A stretch of DNA of 38,633 bases from an uncultured Oscillospiraceae bacterium (GTDB lineage Bacteria > Bacillota > Clostridia > Oscillospirales > Oscillospiraceae), in the NCBI GenBank assembly GCA_934591845.1, contig CAKTPO010000019.1, positions 1 through 38,633 of the forward strand. The letters are read 5' to 3'. The notes beneath the pieces were generated by a model, which did no database searches, was not told where the DNA came from, and saw nothing but the letters and a program-made list of their open reading frames with translations. Shown here one piece after another: positions 13,585 to 22,606 of the stretch. Within the stretch, counting starts at the first letter, position 1. Each line of letters opens with the position of its first letter. A program made the translations under genes and the position numbers.

Positions 13585-16374
13585 ATGGATTACAAAAATA
13601 CCATCATCACCCCCAAGACGGACTTTCCTATGAAAGCCGGTCTGCCGGCCCGGGAGCCTGGAATGCTGGAACACTGGCAGAACCTGGACCTGTACAATGA
13701 AATGCTGAAAAAGAACAAGGACCTGCCCCCCTTTGTGCTGCATGACGGCCCTCCCTTCTCCAACGGCTATATCCACATGGGCCACGCCCTCAATAAGACC
13801 CTGAAAGACTTTATCGTCCGCAGCCACGCCATGATGGGCTACTACACCCCCTACGTCCCCGGCTGGGATAACCACGGTCTGCCCATTGAGCGGGCCATTG
13901 AGACCTCCAAGAAGAAGCTCAATAAGGATCTGACCGTGCCGGAATTCCGGAAAGCCTGCGCCGAGTTTGCCGAGGACTTTATTCAGAAGCAGATGGGCGG
14001 CTTTAAGCGCCTGGGCGTGGTTGGGGACTGGGAACACCCCTACCGGACCATGGACAAGCATTTTGAGGCCCAGGAAGTGAAAATCTTTGGCCGGATGTTC
14101 GACAAGGGCTACATCTACAAGGGCCTGAAACCCGTGACCTGGTGTCCCTACTGTGTTACCGCCGTGGCCGAGGCAGACATTGAGTATAAAGACGATGCCT
14201 GTACCACCGTCTATGTAAAGTTCCCCGTCAAGGACGATTTGGGGAAGCTCGCTGGTTTTGACCTGAGTCGTACCTACTTTGTCATTTGGACCACCACCAT
14301 CTGGACTCTGCCCGGAAACCTGGCCATCTGCCTCCATCCCCGGGACAGCTATGTGCTGGTGAAGGCCGAAAACGGCGAGACCTACATCATGGCCGAGGCC
14401 CTGATGGACAAGGTGATGCACGTAGGCGGCTTTGAGAACTATGAGGTTCTGGCAAGATACCCCGGTGCGTTCTTTGAAAACATGCTGGCCCAGCATCCCT
14501 TTATGGACAAGACCTCCCGGCTGGTCAACGCCGAGTACGTCACCATGGATTCCGGTACCGGCTGTGTCCACACCGCTCCCGGCTTCGGTGCCGATGACTA
14601 CCAGACCTGTATGCGCTATGGCATGGAGCTGGTGGTGCCGGTGGATGACTATGGCCGTCACACCGACTATGCCGGAAAATACGCCGGGATGAAGACCGAG
14701 GAGAGCAATCCTGTGATTCTGGAGGACATGCGTCAGTCCGGAGCCTTGTTTGCCTCTGAGGAGATCGTTCACTCCTATCCCCACCATGACCGCTGCAAGA
14801 AGCCTGTGATTTTCCGGGCCACTCCTCAGTGGTTCTGCTCTGTGGAGTCCTTTAAGGACCAGGCCATCAAGGCCATTGAAAACGTTCAGTGGTACCCCGC
14901 CTGGGGCCAGGACCGGATGACCAGCATGATCCGGGAGCGGGCGGACTGGTGCATTTCCCGTCAGCGTCGCTGGGGCCTGCCCATTCCCGTGTTCTACTGC
15001 AAGGACTGCGGCAAGCCTGTTTCCACCCCGGAATCCATTGAAAAGCTGTCCCGGCTCTTTGATGAGTACGGCTCCAACATCTGGTTTGAGAAAGAAGCCA
15101 TGGAACTGGTACCCGATGGCTTTACCTGCCCCCACTGCGGCGGCAAGGACTTCACCAAGGAGAAGGACACCCTGGACTGCTGGTTTGACTCCGGTTCCAC
15201 CCACTTTGCTTCCCTGATGCACCGGACCCCGGAACTGTGGCCCGCAGACGTGTATCTGGAGGGCGCAGACCAGTACCGTGGCTGGTTCCAGTCCAGCCTG
15301 TTGACCTCTGTTGGCGCGCTGGACCGGGGCGCACCCTTTAAGCAGGTGCTGACCCACGGCTGGACCGTAGACGGCCAGGGCCGTGCCATGCACAAGTCCT
15401 TGGGCAACGGCGTTGACCCTGCGGATCTTATCAAGGAATTCGGCGCGGACATCGTTCGTCTGTGGGCCGCTTCCTCTGACTATCATGCGGATGTCCGCTG
15501 CTCCAAGGAGATTTTCAAGCAGATCGCCCAGAACTACCTGAAATTCCGGAACACCGCCCGGTACTGCCTGGGCAATCTCAACGAGTTTGACCCCGACGAT
15601 CTGGTGGCACCCCAGGATCTGGAAGAACTGGACAAGTGGGCACTGACCAAGCTGGATGCCCTGGTGCAGGAATGCAAGCGGGCCTACAATGTGTATGAGT
15701 TCCACATGGTCTCCCATGCCATCAATGATTTCTGCGTGGTGGAGCTGTCCAGCTTCTATCTGGACATTCTGAAGGACCGGCTGTACTGCGAGGAAAAGAA
15801 CGGCCTGCGCCGCCGCTCCGCCCAGACCGCCCTGTTCCTGATTCTCGATGCCATGGCCAAGCTCTTTGCCCCCATTCTGGCCTTCACCTGTGATGAAATC
15901 TGGCAGTCCATGCCCCACCGCTCCGGTGATGACAGCCGGAACGTCCTGCTCAACCAGATGCCCCAGTCTTTTGAAGACTATAAGCTGGACGATGCCACCA
16001 TGGCCCGCTGGGATACCGTTATGAAGCTTCGCCAGGATGTCAACGGCGTTCTGGAAAAGGCCCGGGCCGACAAGCGTATCGGCAAGGCCCTGGAAGCCCA
16101 CGTGACCCTGGAAACCGCCGACGAAGCACTGAAAAATGCCTGTGAGGGTCTCAACCTGGCAGAAATCTGCATCGTTTCCAACTGCACCTGGTCTGCTCCC
16201 GAGGAGGGCGCCGAGGTGGCCGCCGGTGTGAACTTCCCCCAGCTGACCATCGGTGTTTCCGAGGCCAAGGGAGAAAAATGCCCCCGCTGCTGGATGCACT
16301 CTCTGGAAGCCAACCCCCAGGGCCTGTGCCCCCGCTGCGCCGCCGTCATTGCCAAGATGGACGTGGAGTTCTAA
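13585..16374 (+). CDS. ileS: Isoleucyl-tRNA synthetase
   Basis: 929 residues, bacterial type. The HIGH motif is H64-M-G-H67 (NGYIHMGHAL). The second signature is M602-H-K-S-L606 in place of KMSKS (GRAMHKSLGNGVDP), keeping the catalytic second lysine. The editing domain lies between. The C-terminal zinc finger is C899-x2-C902...C915-x2-C918. It charges tRNA-Ile with isoleucine and hydrolyses mischarged valine. The GGAGG site precedes the ATG. It is controlled by the T-box upstream and ends at its own terminator. Confidence 0.99.
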   Translation: MDYKNTIITPKTDFPMKAGLPAREPGMLEHWQNLDLYNEMLKKNKDLPPFVLHDGPPFSNGYIHMGHALNKTLKDFIVRSHAMMGYYTPYVPGWDNHGLPIERAIETSKKKLNKDLTVPEFRKACAEFAEDFIQKQMGGFKRLGVVGDWEHPYRTMDKHFEAQEVKIFGRMFDKGYIYKGLKPVTWCPYCVTAVAEADIEYKDDACTTVYVKFPVKDDLGKLAGFDLSRTYFVIWTTTIWTLPGNLAICLHPRDSYVLVKAENGETYIMAEALMDKVMHVGGFENYEVLARYPGAFFENMLAQHPFMDKTSRLVNAEYVTMDSGTGCVHTAPGFGADDYQTCMRYGMELVVPVDDYGRHTDYAGKYAGMKTEESNPVILEDMRQSGALFASEEIVHSYPHHDRCKKPVIFRATPQWFCSVESFKDQAIKAIENVQWYPAWGQDRMTSMIRERADWCISRQRRWGLPIPVFYCKDCGKPVSTPESIEKLSRLFDEYGSNIWFEKEAMELVPDGFTCPHCGGKDFTKEKDTLDCWFDSGSTHFASLMHRTPELWPADVYLEGADQYRGWFQSSLLTSVGALDRGAPFKQVLTHGWTVDGQGRAMHKSLGNGVDPADLIKEFGADIVRLWAASSDYHADVRCSKEIFKQIAQNYLKFRNTARYCLGNLNEFDPDDLVAPQDLEELDKWALTKLDALVQECKRAYNVYEFHMVSHAINDFCVVELSSFYLDILKDRLYCEEKNGLRRRSAQTALFLILDAMAKLFAPILAFTCDEIWQSMPHRSGDDSRNVLLNQMPQSFEDYKLDDATMARWDTVMKLRQDVNGVLEKARADKRIGKALEAHVTLETADEALKNACEGLNLAEICIVSNCTWSAPEEGAEVAAGVNFPQLTIGVSEAKGEKCPRCWMHSLEANPQGLCPRCAAVIAKMDVEF

Positions 16375-16391
16375 AACCAAAACCCAATTTC

Positions 16392-16429
16392 CCCGCACCG
16401 GGTCTTCCAAAGACTTGGTGCGGGATTTT
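16392..16429 (+). terminator. Terminator of ileS
   Basis: CCCGCACC (16392-16399) pairs with GGTGCGGG (16417-16424), with further pairing of GTCTT/AGACTT inside, followed by ATTTTT. Confidence 0.9.
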
Positions 16430-16458
16430 TGATGCTGGGGAAGATACCGGATTGGTGC

Positions 16459-16487
16459 TTGCAAAACAACAGCCCAGGCGTTACAAT
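16459..16487 (+). promoter_or_regulatory. Promoter of the two membrane-glycosyltransferase-like genes
   Basis: TTGCAA (16459-16464), a 17-nt spacer and TACAAT (16482-16487), upstream of the start at 16561. Confidence 0.65.
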
Positions 16488-16560
16488 AAGAAAAATAGCT
16501 TTGATACGCAAAAATTGGCCGCCACCCTGGCAGCGGATGATAAAAGGAGCAGAGAAACCA

Positions 16561-18186
16561 ATGGAAACTGAAACACTTGAAAAAAAGAGCAAAAGGCGGT
16601 ACTGGTACTTCCTGATCGCCCTGACGGTGGCCGGGTTTCTGATGCGGTTGTTGGGCTGCTTCTGGGGAATGCCCCTGCTGCTGCACCCCGATGAACCCGC
16701 AACCGTGGACTATGCCATGGAAATGCTCTCCAGACACTCCTGGATGGCCCAGTCCTTTGACCGCCCGGACCATTTTGAAATCAAATGTGATGCCATCCTC
16801 TTTGCCGTCTTTTCAAGACTTTATTACCACCAGCCGGCCTATGTGGCCTTTGAGACCCATGCCCACAGTTTTTACCTGGTGGCCAGATTTTTTTCGGCTC
16901 TTTTTGGAACGGCTCTGATCCCGCTGACAATGCTGTTTGCCCAGGAGCTGCTGGAAAAACAGCCCAAATGTGTGGGTCGCATGGCAGGGCTTTGTGTGGG
17001 CTGCGGTGTGGGCTTCCTACCGATTTTTATTCGCTATTCCACCCTTGCCAACCCGGATGTGGTGCTTTGCTTCTTTGTGGTGCTGTTTACCTGGATGCTG
17101 CGCCGGTATTTGGTATACGGGAAAGACAAGTATATCTACTTTGGGGCGTTGATCATCGGCATTTGCGTGACCATCAAGTACAACGGGGCCATTTTGTGTC
17201 TGCCCCTGGCTCTGGCGGTGGTATATCGCAGCCTGCGGAACAAAAAGCCTGTGGACATTCTTCGCCTGGGGGCATTTAGTGTGCTGCTGGTGGTCTGCGC
17301 CGTTTTTCTCATTGCCCCCAATCTGTTCTTGGACTATCAGGCGGTGATCTCCAACGTTCTGCGGGAGGCCCGGCCAGAACATCTGGGGGCGGACGGCCTG
17401 TCTTTTACCGGAAATCTCCGGTTTTATCTGACGGATTTCCTCCATGCCTTTGGAATGGAGACTTGGGTGCTGCTGCTGTGGGGCCTGGTCTGTGTGCTGC
17501 GGATGAAAGACAAGGGACTGTTATGTCTGCTGACCGGGGCAATTTACTGGGGCTGCATGAGTGTACTAAAGCTCCATTGGTCCCGTTGGGGCATTCCTGT
17601 GTATCCCTTTTTCATGCTGCTGATCGGCATCGGCCTGGGAGACCTTTACAGCAGAGCCAGAGCCATGCCCAAGGGCGGAAAGGCGGTATCAGCGGTGGTG
17701 CTGGTGTTTACCGCCGGGGTGCTGGTCAATTCCTTTGTGTTTGGCCTTTCGGATACCAAGCACCTGACGGTACCGGACAGCCGCCAACTGGCCCTACGGG
17801 ATTTTGAGGCCCTGGGCATTACGGCGGAAAACTCCATTTACGAGGGCTATACCCCCTTTGACCCGGCGGGCTATACGGACAAGACCGATGCGTTCTGCCT
17901 GACGGATGGGGAAATCACTGTGGCTCCGGAATACGCGGACAAGACCTATTTCGTGATGAGTGACAGTTTTTCCGGACGCTACGCGGCGGAACCGGAACGC
18001 TACGCCCAGAAAAACGCCATTTACGCTTCCATTGCGGAGCACTACCCGGTGGTATACACCCGTGGCCCTGACGGGAACCGAAGCAGCAGCAAGTGGATAT
18101 TGCCCAACATTCTGGACTGCCTGGACTATCTGACCGCCAGGGTCACATGCAGCGGCAGCCCTATTACGGTTTATAAGCTACAGTAA
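16561..18186 (+). CDS. GT-C-fold membrane glycosyltransferase (GT39/ArnT-like)
   Basis: 541 residues with about ten or more hydrophobic segments. The first extramembrane loop carries HPDEP (D44-E45), the acidic motif at which GT39/PMT-type enzymes use polyprenyl-phosphate sugars, followed by alternating helices (VARFFSALFGTALIPLTMLFAQ, VGCGVGFLPIF, YNGAILCLPLALAVV). A soluble C-terminal part begins near 440. Such enzymes move a sugar from a lipid carrier to a lipid, polymer or protein on the outer face. Donor and acceptor cannot be told. The start at 16561 (AAGGAG at 16544-16549) is preferred to an open frame from 16429 that would overlap the ileS terminator and promoter. The next gene is 13 bases away. 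Confidence 0.8.
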   Translation: METETLEKKSKRRYWYFLIALTVAGFLMRLLGCFWGMPLLLHPDEPATVDYAMEMLSRHSWMAQSFDRPDHFEIKCDAILFAVFSRLYYHQPAYVAFETHAHSFYLVARFFSALFGTALIPLTMLFAQELLEKQPKCVGRMAGLCVGCGVGFLPIFIRYSTLANPDVVLCFFVVLFTWMLRRYLVYGKDKYIYFGALIIGICVTIKYNGAILCLPLALAVVYRSLRNKKPVDILRLGAFSVLLVVCAVFLIAPNLFLDYQAVISNVLREARPEHLGADGLSFTGNLRFYLTDFLHAFGMETWVLLLWGLVCVLRMKDKGLLCLLTGAIYWGCMSVLKLHWSRWGIPVYPFFMLLIGIGLGDLYSRARAMPKGGKAVSAVVLVFTAGVLVNSFVFGLSDTKHLTVPDSRQLALRDFEALGITAENSIYEGYTPFDPAGYTDKTDAFCLTDGEITVAPEYADKTYFVMSDSFSGRYAAEPERYAQKNAIYASIAEHYPVVYTRGPDGNRSSSKWILPNILDCLDYLTARVTCSGSPITVYKLQ

Positions 18187-18199
18187 AGGCGGGTAGGTC

Positions 18200-19834
18200 A
18201 TGGAAAAAATCTCTCAAAAAATCTGTAAGGCCTACGGCTTTATACTACGGCTGTGCTTTTTCTGCGCCGTGGTGGGCTTGCTGCTGCTGTCTCTGGTTTG
18301 CATTTGCTATATGGAGACCTCCGAATATGTCTATCTCTGCGCAGATGCGGCCACACGGCAGACCTTGCTGCTGGCCATCAGCTTTCTGGCAGCGACGGGA
18401 ATGGGCCTGGCGGCAAGAAAAGGCCGCTTTCAGTGCAGGAGCCTTCCGGCTCTGCGCTTATCTTTGCTGGCATTGGCAGGGATTCTGGGGGTGCTGTGGG
18501 TTTTGAACACCCGCTATATTCCCCGGGCAGACCAGCTTTCTATTCTGGAATTTGCGGAACATCTGCGAAAGAAAGAGTACGGCGTGTTTGGAGCCGGAAC
18601 CTATATGGCCAGGTATCCCCACCAGTCCGGCATGGTTCTACTTCTGTGCGGCCTGAGCTACCTCTGGGGAGGCGGCAATTATGTGGCCTTTCAGCTGCTG
18701 AACGTAGGGGCCTACCTGGTGATTTTGTGGACGCTGGGGGAACTGTCCCGCCGGTTGGGGAGGGGGACGGTGGTTCCCACCCTGCTGGGGATTTTATTTC
18801 TTCCTCTGCTGTTTTACACGTCCTTTTTGTACGGCACCTTGCTGGGGCTGGCCATGGCCCTGCTGGCGGCGGTGGAGACCGTAGATTACTGCCACAAAGG
18901 AACAGCCATTCATGGGATTCTTGCCGGGGTGTTTCTGTTTCTGGCACTGGTGTTTAAATCCAACTATCAGATTTTTGCCCTGGGCCTGGGGATTTATGCT
19001 ACGGTATATCTGCTGACAAAAAAAGCTTGGAAGCGGTGGCCGGTGCTGGCGGCACTGCTGCTGGCCTTTGTGCTGGGTGCGAAACTTCCCATAGCCTGCA
19101 TGGAGCAAATCACGGGCCAGGATTTTTCTCACGGCAGCATCACCCTGGCCTGGGTGGTTATGGGACTCCATGATGACGGAAACCAGGCTCCGGGCCGGTA
19201 TGATGGTTACGTTTGGAGTACACTGGATGATGCGGAGCTGGACACACAACGCCAGAAAGCGCGGGTGCGGCAGGATTTGGAAGAACGGCTGGACTATTTG
19301 GTGAAAAACCCAAAATATACGGCGCAGATGCTGCTAAAAAAGACCGCCTCCCAATGGTGCGACCCCTTGTTTGAGGGCCACTGGATTTTGCAGCAGATGA
19401 AATCGGACTACGATATTCCGGAGCAGCTTCAGGCGGTCAGCGCCCCGGTTGGCTCCTGGCATATGAGCAGACTTCTCAACTATCTGCACATTTGGATCCT
19501 CTTTGGAGCAGCACTGCTGATTTTCTCCGGGAAAGAGGAGCTATCACCGGAAAATCTGCTGCTGATGACGGTTTTTGTAGGCGGTTTTGTGTTCCATACC
19601 TTCTGGGAAGCCAAGGGACAGTATACCCTGCCCTACTTTGTGCTGCTGATCCCCCTGGCGGTTCAGGGCTATTGGTCGGTGCTCACGGCGGCAAAGACCG
19701 GAGGGAAAACTCTGGTGCGCCGCTATGGGGCTTTGTTTGCTCTGGTGCTGGCGGTGAATCTGGCGATAAAAATACACCCCATCCAGGGTTTGTGGACAGA
19801 CTTGATCAGATTTTACCGCTATTTGGGCATATAG
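18200..19834 (+). CDS. Polytopic membrane protein, probable GT-C-type glycosyltransferase
   Basis: 544 residues, about 11-12 hydrophobic segments. The first long loop has NTRYIPRADQ (D112), placed like the acidic motif of GT-C enzymes, followed by MARYPHQSGMVLLLCGL, a pattern seen in ArnT-like membrane proteins. The extracytoplasmic middle (about 310-410) contains an Arg/Lys/Glu-rich helix. It follows the other GT-C-like gene by 13 bases and shares its transcript, so the pair may act in one glycan pathway. The upstream ribosome site (GGTAGG) is modest. The exact reaction is unknown; assignment rests on topology and the loop motif. Confidence 0.6.
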   Translation: MEKISQKICKAYGFILRLCFFCAVVGLLLLSLVCICYMETSEYVYLCADAATRQTLLLAISFLAATGMGLAARKGRFQCRSLPALRLSLLALAGILGVLWVLNTRYIPRADQLSILEFAEHLRKKEYGVFGAGTYMARYPHQSGMVLLLCGLSYLWGGGNYVAFQLLNVGAYLVILWTLGELSRRLGRGTVVPTLLGILFLPLLFYTSFLYGTLLGLAMALLAAVETVDYCHKGTAIHGILAGVFLFLALVFKSNYQIFALGLGIYATVYLLTKKAWKRWPVLAALLLAFVLGAKLPIACMEQITGQDFSHGSITLAWVVMGLHDDGNQAPGRYDGYVWSTLDDAELDTQRQKARVRQDLEERLDYLVKNPKYTAQMLLKKTASQWCDPLFEGHWILQQMKSDYDIPEQLQAVSAPVGSWHMSRLLNYLHIWILFGAALLIFSGKEELSPENLLLMTVFVGGFVFHTFWEAKGQYTLPYFVLLIPLAVQGYWSVLTAAKTGGKTLVRRYGALFALVLAVNLAIKIHPIQGLWTDLIRFYRYLGI

Positions 19835-19835
19835 G

Positions 19836-19870
19836 AAAGAATCACTCGTCCTTGCGATGGGTGATTCTTT
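19836..19870 (+). terminator. Hairpin after the membrane-glycosyltransferase pair
   Basis: AAAGAATCAC (19836-19845) pairs with GTGATTCTTT (19861-19870). The T-run is only three bases, so termination may be partial. Confidence 0.6.
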
Positions 19871-19966
19871 GAAGTGTGGGGACGAATCTCACTGTCTTCT
19901 GGGGAAATTCAGTCAAAATCTGGAATTTGTCGGAGATTTGTTTACAAAAAGTTGCGTTTTAACGGG

Positions 19967-19995
19967 TTGGCAAGAACCTACTTTTTTGGTATAAT
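19967..19995 (+). promoter_or_regulatory. Promoter of the DUF1538-PII operon
   Basis: TTGGCA (19967-19972), a 17-nt spacer and a perfect TATAAT (19990-19995), about 60 bases upstream of the first start codon. Confidence 0.85.
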
Positions 19996-20055
19996 TTGTA
20001 GGTAACAAACATTCGGCGGTTTCGAACACTGAAACCCAAAAGGAGGAACGCCCCC

Positions 20056-21579
20056 TTGAAAGAACTGCAAGCGAAAATCAAAGAGGCCCTCATGTCCGTG
20101 TTGCCTGTTACGGCCATGGTCTATCTGCTGGCGGCTACGCCGCTGCTGAACCTGACACGAATAGAATTGATCACCTTTACCATTGGGGCAATCCTGCTGA
20201 TTTTGGGCATTGGCCTGTTCAGCATGGGCGCGGACCTGGCCATGACCCCTATGGGTTCCCATGTAGGCTCCGGCCTTTCCAAGCAGAAACGCCTGGGGCT
20301 GCTGTTGGGAGTCTGCTTTGTGCTGGGGGTGCTGATCACCATTGCCGAGCCGGACTTGCAGGTTCTGGCGGGCCAGGTGCAGTCGGTAATCAACGGCACG
20401 GTGCTGACCTATACCGTAGGTGTGGGCGTGGGCGTGTTTTTGCTGGTGGCGATCCTCAAAATCGTGTTCCAGAAGTCCCTGTCCCAGATTTTAATGCTGT
20501 TTTATATGCTGCTGTTTGCCTTGTCTCTGCTTCTGGCCGTGGGCGGGAAGCTCTCCATGCTGCCGGTGGCCTTTGATTCCGGCGGCGTGACCACAGGGCC
20601 TATTACGGTGCCGTTCCTCATGGCCCTGGGCGTGGGTGTTTCCCATGTCTTAGGTGACCGGCGGAGCAAGGAAAACAGCTTCGGCCTGGTGGCCCTTTGC
20701 TCCATCGGCCCGGTGCTGGCGGTGCTGATTTTAGGCATCCTGTCCCGGAAAGAGCTGATATATGACGTGCCGGATTTTGCCATGAGCCAGGATATTCTGG
20801 AATCCTTTGGCCACACCCTGCTCCATACCTGCCGGGAGGTGGGGCTGGCCCTGGGGATGATCGTGGTATTTTTCGGCGTGTGCCAGGTGCTGCTTTTGAA
20901 GCTTTCCCGGAAGCAGCTGAACCGCATTGCCGTAGGCGTGGTGTTTACGTATCTGGGCTTGGTGCTGTTTCTCACCGGGGTCAACGTGGGCTTTATGCCC
21001 CTGGGCTATAAAATGGGCAACAGTCTTGCCCAGGCCCATCCGGCAATTTTGGTGTCCTTCGGCTTTGGGGCCGGGGTGCTGACAGTGCTGGCAGAACCGG
21101 CGGTCCATGTCCTCAATACCCAGGTAGAAGAAGTGACCGGAGGATTGGTGGGCAGAAAATCCATGATGGTGGCCCTGTGCCTGGGTGTGGGAGCCTCCAT
21201 TGCCCTGAGCATGGTGCGCATCGTCTATGATTTTTCTCTGGTGTATTATCTGATTCCCGGCTATTTTCTGTCGCTGTCACTGTCCCTCTTTGTGCCGCCG
21301 GTGTATACGGCCATTGCCTTTGACTCCGGCGGTGTGGCCAGTGGACCCATGACCTCCGGCTTTATCCTGCCCCTGGCGGTGGGAGCCTGTGTCAGTCTCC
21401 AGGGGAGCGAGGCGGTGCTGCGGGACGGCTTCGGCGTGGTGGCCATGGTGGCCATGACCCCCTTGATCGCCATTCAGCTTCTGGGTTTCCGGGGCATCGT
21501 TGCCGAGCGGGTCAACGAGCGTCGGGCCATGAAGCGGATTCTGGATGCGGACGATCAGCAGATCATCAACTTCATGTAA
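20056..21579 (+). CDS. DUF1538-family polytopic membrane protein (putative transporter)
   Basis: 507 residues, roughly 12 or more hydrophobic segments in two homologous halves. Each half carries a matching signature: F173-D-S-G-G (VAFDSGGVTTGPITVPFLMALGVG) and F422-D-S-G-G (IAFDSGGVASGPMTSGFILPLAVG), and each has a PMGSHVG/PLGYKMG-like segment near its start. Duplicated discontinuous helices of this kind are typical of secondary transporters, but the family has no agreed substrate. The start is TTG at 20056, supported by AGGAGG at 20041-20046 with 9-base spacing; the next in-frame ATG (20092) lacks a site. Two PII-like genes follow at 11 and 1 bases, which suggests a carrier gated by PII-type regulators. 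Confidence 0.88.
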   Translation: MKELQAKIKEALMSVLPVTAMVYLLAATPLLNLTRIELITFTIGAILLILGIGLFSMGADLAMTPMGSHVGSGLSKQKRLGLLLGVCFVLGVLITIAEPDLQVLAGQVQSVINGTVLTYTVGVGVGVFLLVAILKIVFQKSLSQILMLFYMLLFALSLLLAVGGKLSMLPVAFDSGGVTTGPITVPFLMALGVGVSHVLGDRRSKENSFGLVALCSIGPVLAVLILGILSRKELIYDVPDFAMSQDILESFGHTLLHTCREVGLALGMIVVFFGVCQVLLLKLSRKQLNRIAVGVVFTYLGLVLFLTGVNVGFMPLGYKMGNSLAQAHPAILVSFGFGAGVLTVLAEPAVHVLNTQVEEVTGGLVGRKSMMVALCLGVGASIALSMVRIVYDFSLVYYLIPGYFLSLSLSLFVPPVYTAIAFDSGGVASGPMTSGFILPLAVGACVSLQGSEAVLRDGFGVVAMVAMTPLIAIQLLGFRGIVAERVNERRAMKRILDADDQQIINFM

Positions 21580-21590
21580 AGGAGCCGCCT

Positions 21591-21959
21591 ATGAACAATA
21601 CGGTAAAGGATTCCGCAATCAAAAAATTAAAGCTCCTGATCACCGTGGTAGACCGGCCCAAGGGCGAGTTTTACCTGGATGTACTGGGGCAGTACAATGT
21701 AAATTTTCAGATGGTGACCAACGGCCAGGGAACGGCCAACTCCCAGCTTCTGGAGCTGCTGGGTCTGGAACCCCACAAGGCGGTGATCCTCAGCGTGGTC
21801 CGGGAGGACCTGGTGGAGGAGATCATGAATTGCCTGGAAGACAAATTTCACTCGGTCCGGGGCGGCAAGGGCATTTGCTTTGCCGTACCCCTATCCAGTG
21901 TGATCGGGGTCAATCTGTATCAGTTTTTAAGTGACAACCGCATGGGCAGGGAGGGATAA
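21591..21959 (+). CDS. PII-like regulatory protein (first of tandem pair)
   Basis: 122 residues. The N-terminal beta strand KLKLLITVVDRPKG, the helix-strand that follows (FYLDVLGQYNVNFQMVTNGQGTA) and the C-terminal VVREDLVEEIMNCLEDKF...GKGICFAVPLSSVIG fit the ferredoxin-like fold of the PII superfamily. The classical T-loop uridylylation tyrosine is not recognisable, so signalling would differ from GlnB. Ribosome site AAAGGAG directly after the transporter stop. PII-like proteins bind small effectors as trimers and often block a membrane partner; here the obvious partner is the DUF1538 protein. Confidence 0.75.
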   Translation: MNNTVKDSAIKKLKLLITVVDRPKGEFYLDVLGQYNVNFQMVTNGQGTANSQLLELLGLEPHKAVILSVVREDLVEEIMNCLEDKFHSVRGGKGICFAVPLSSVIGVNLYQFLSDNRMGREG

Positions 21960-21960
21960 G

Positions 21961-22296
21961 ATGAAAACGGAAAACCACGAAGTCATTTTTGCAATCGTCA
22001 ACGCAGGCTTTGCCGAAGACGTGATGGATGTCGCCCGGGAAAACGGCGTCCGGGGCGGCACCATACTAAACGCCCGAGGGGTGGTCAAAGAGGACACCGC
22101 CCACTTTTTCGGCATCACCGTCCATGCGGACAAGGAAATTCTCATGATGGTGGTGGAAAAAACCATCCGGGACCGGGTGCTGAACGCCATCTATAAGGAA
22201 ATGGGCATGGCCAAAAAAGCCAAAGGCATTGCGTTCTCCCTACCCGTCTCCGACGTAGCCGGCCTTGCGGTACCGGAACCGGAAAAAAAAGAATGA
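21961..22296 (+). CDS. P-II family nitrogen-regulator-like protein (second of tandem pair)
   Basis: 111 residues. HEVIFAIVNAGFAEDVMDVARENGVRGGTILNARG matches the first half of PII proteins (the GV[RK]GGT...RG turn before the T-loop), and KEILMMVVEKTIRDRVLNAIYKEMG...GIAFSLPVSDVAGL matches the second strand-helix-strand. The segment VVKEDTAHFFGI stands where the T-loop would be and is short. The start at 21961 has a GGGAGGG site and lies one base after the preceding stop. An open frame from 21931 overlaps the previous gene and is not needed. Cotranscribed with the DUF1538 transporter; a terminator follows. Confidence 0.82.
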   Translation: MKTENHEVIFAIVNAGFAEDVMDVARENGVRGGTILNARGVVKEDTAHFFGITVHADKEILMMVVEKTIRDRVLNAIYKEMGMAKKAKGIAFSLPVSDVAGLAVPEPEKKE

Positions 22297-22303
22297 TTTC
22301 TAT

Positions 22304-22331
22304 AAAAAAGCACCCGAAAGGGTGCTTTTTT
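22304..22331 (+). terminator. Terminator of the DUF1538-PII operon
   Basis: AAAAAAGCACCC, loop GAAA, GGGTGCTTTTTT, eight bases after the stop codon. Confidence 0.93.
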
Positions 22332-22380
22332 GCGGCCAGAATTTCAAACAACGGAAGCAAAGGTAAAAACCCATCGTACA

Positions 22381-22499
22381 TGTCATTCCGAGCACAGTGA
22401 GTCGAGGAATCTTCTCAAGTGGCAAGTTTTATCTTGTGGTTATTTCTTATCCCACGTAGTGGATTTCTCCACTCCGCTAACGCTCCGGTCGGAATGACA
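22381..22499 (+). repeat. Dispersed palindromic repeat R1, copy 2
   Basis: Same family and orientation as 297-419 (TGTCATTCCGAGC...CGGTCGGAATGACA), about 119 bp. No gene lies between 22297 and 22679; besides this repeat the gap holds the hairpin and tRNA-like remnant listed next. Confidence 0.9.
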
Positions 22500-22584
22500 G
22501 AATGGGGAACGTTTTTTGTATTTTCGGTAACGGATCCGTCACGTTGCGAATATAACCTGTGCAAATAAACAAAACCACCTATTG

Positions 22585-22606
22585 GCAACTGTCCGCCGGA
22601 CAGTTG
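22585..22606. repeat. Perfect short palindrome before the tRNA 3'-end mirror
   Basis: CAACTGTCCG and CGGACAGTTG form 10-bp arms around a single base (22586-22606), extended by one G-C pair outside. It abuts the GCATTTAGAT sequence that leads into the mirrored tRNA-Gly 3' end. Confidence 0.75.

Noticed and set aside
15388..15402. MHKSL in place of KMSKS in the isoleucyl-tRNA synthetase
   Set aside because: The catalytic lysine is kept and, as far as I recall, similar variants occur in other Clostridia enzymes, so I do not count it as unusual.
13555..16773. A leftward open frame of over 1000 codons opposite ileS
   Set aside because: It mirrors ileS codon bias, lacks a credible ribosome site and resembles no protein; ileS is certain. 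Long antisense frames are expected at this base composition.
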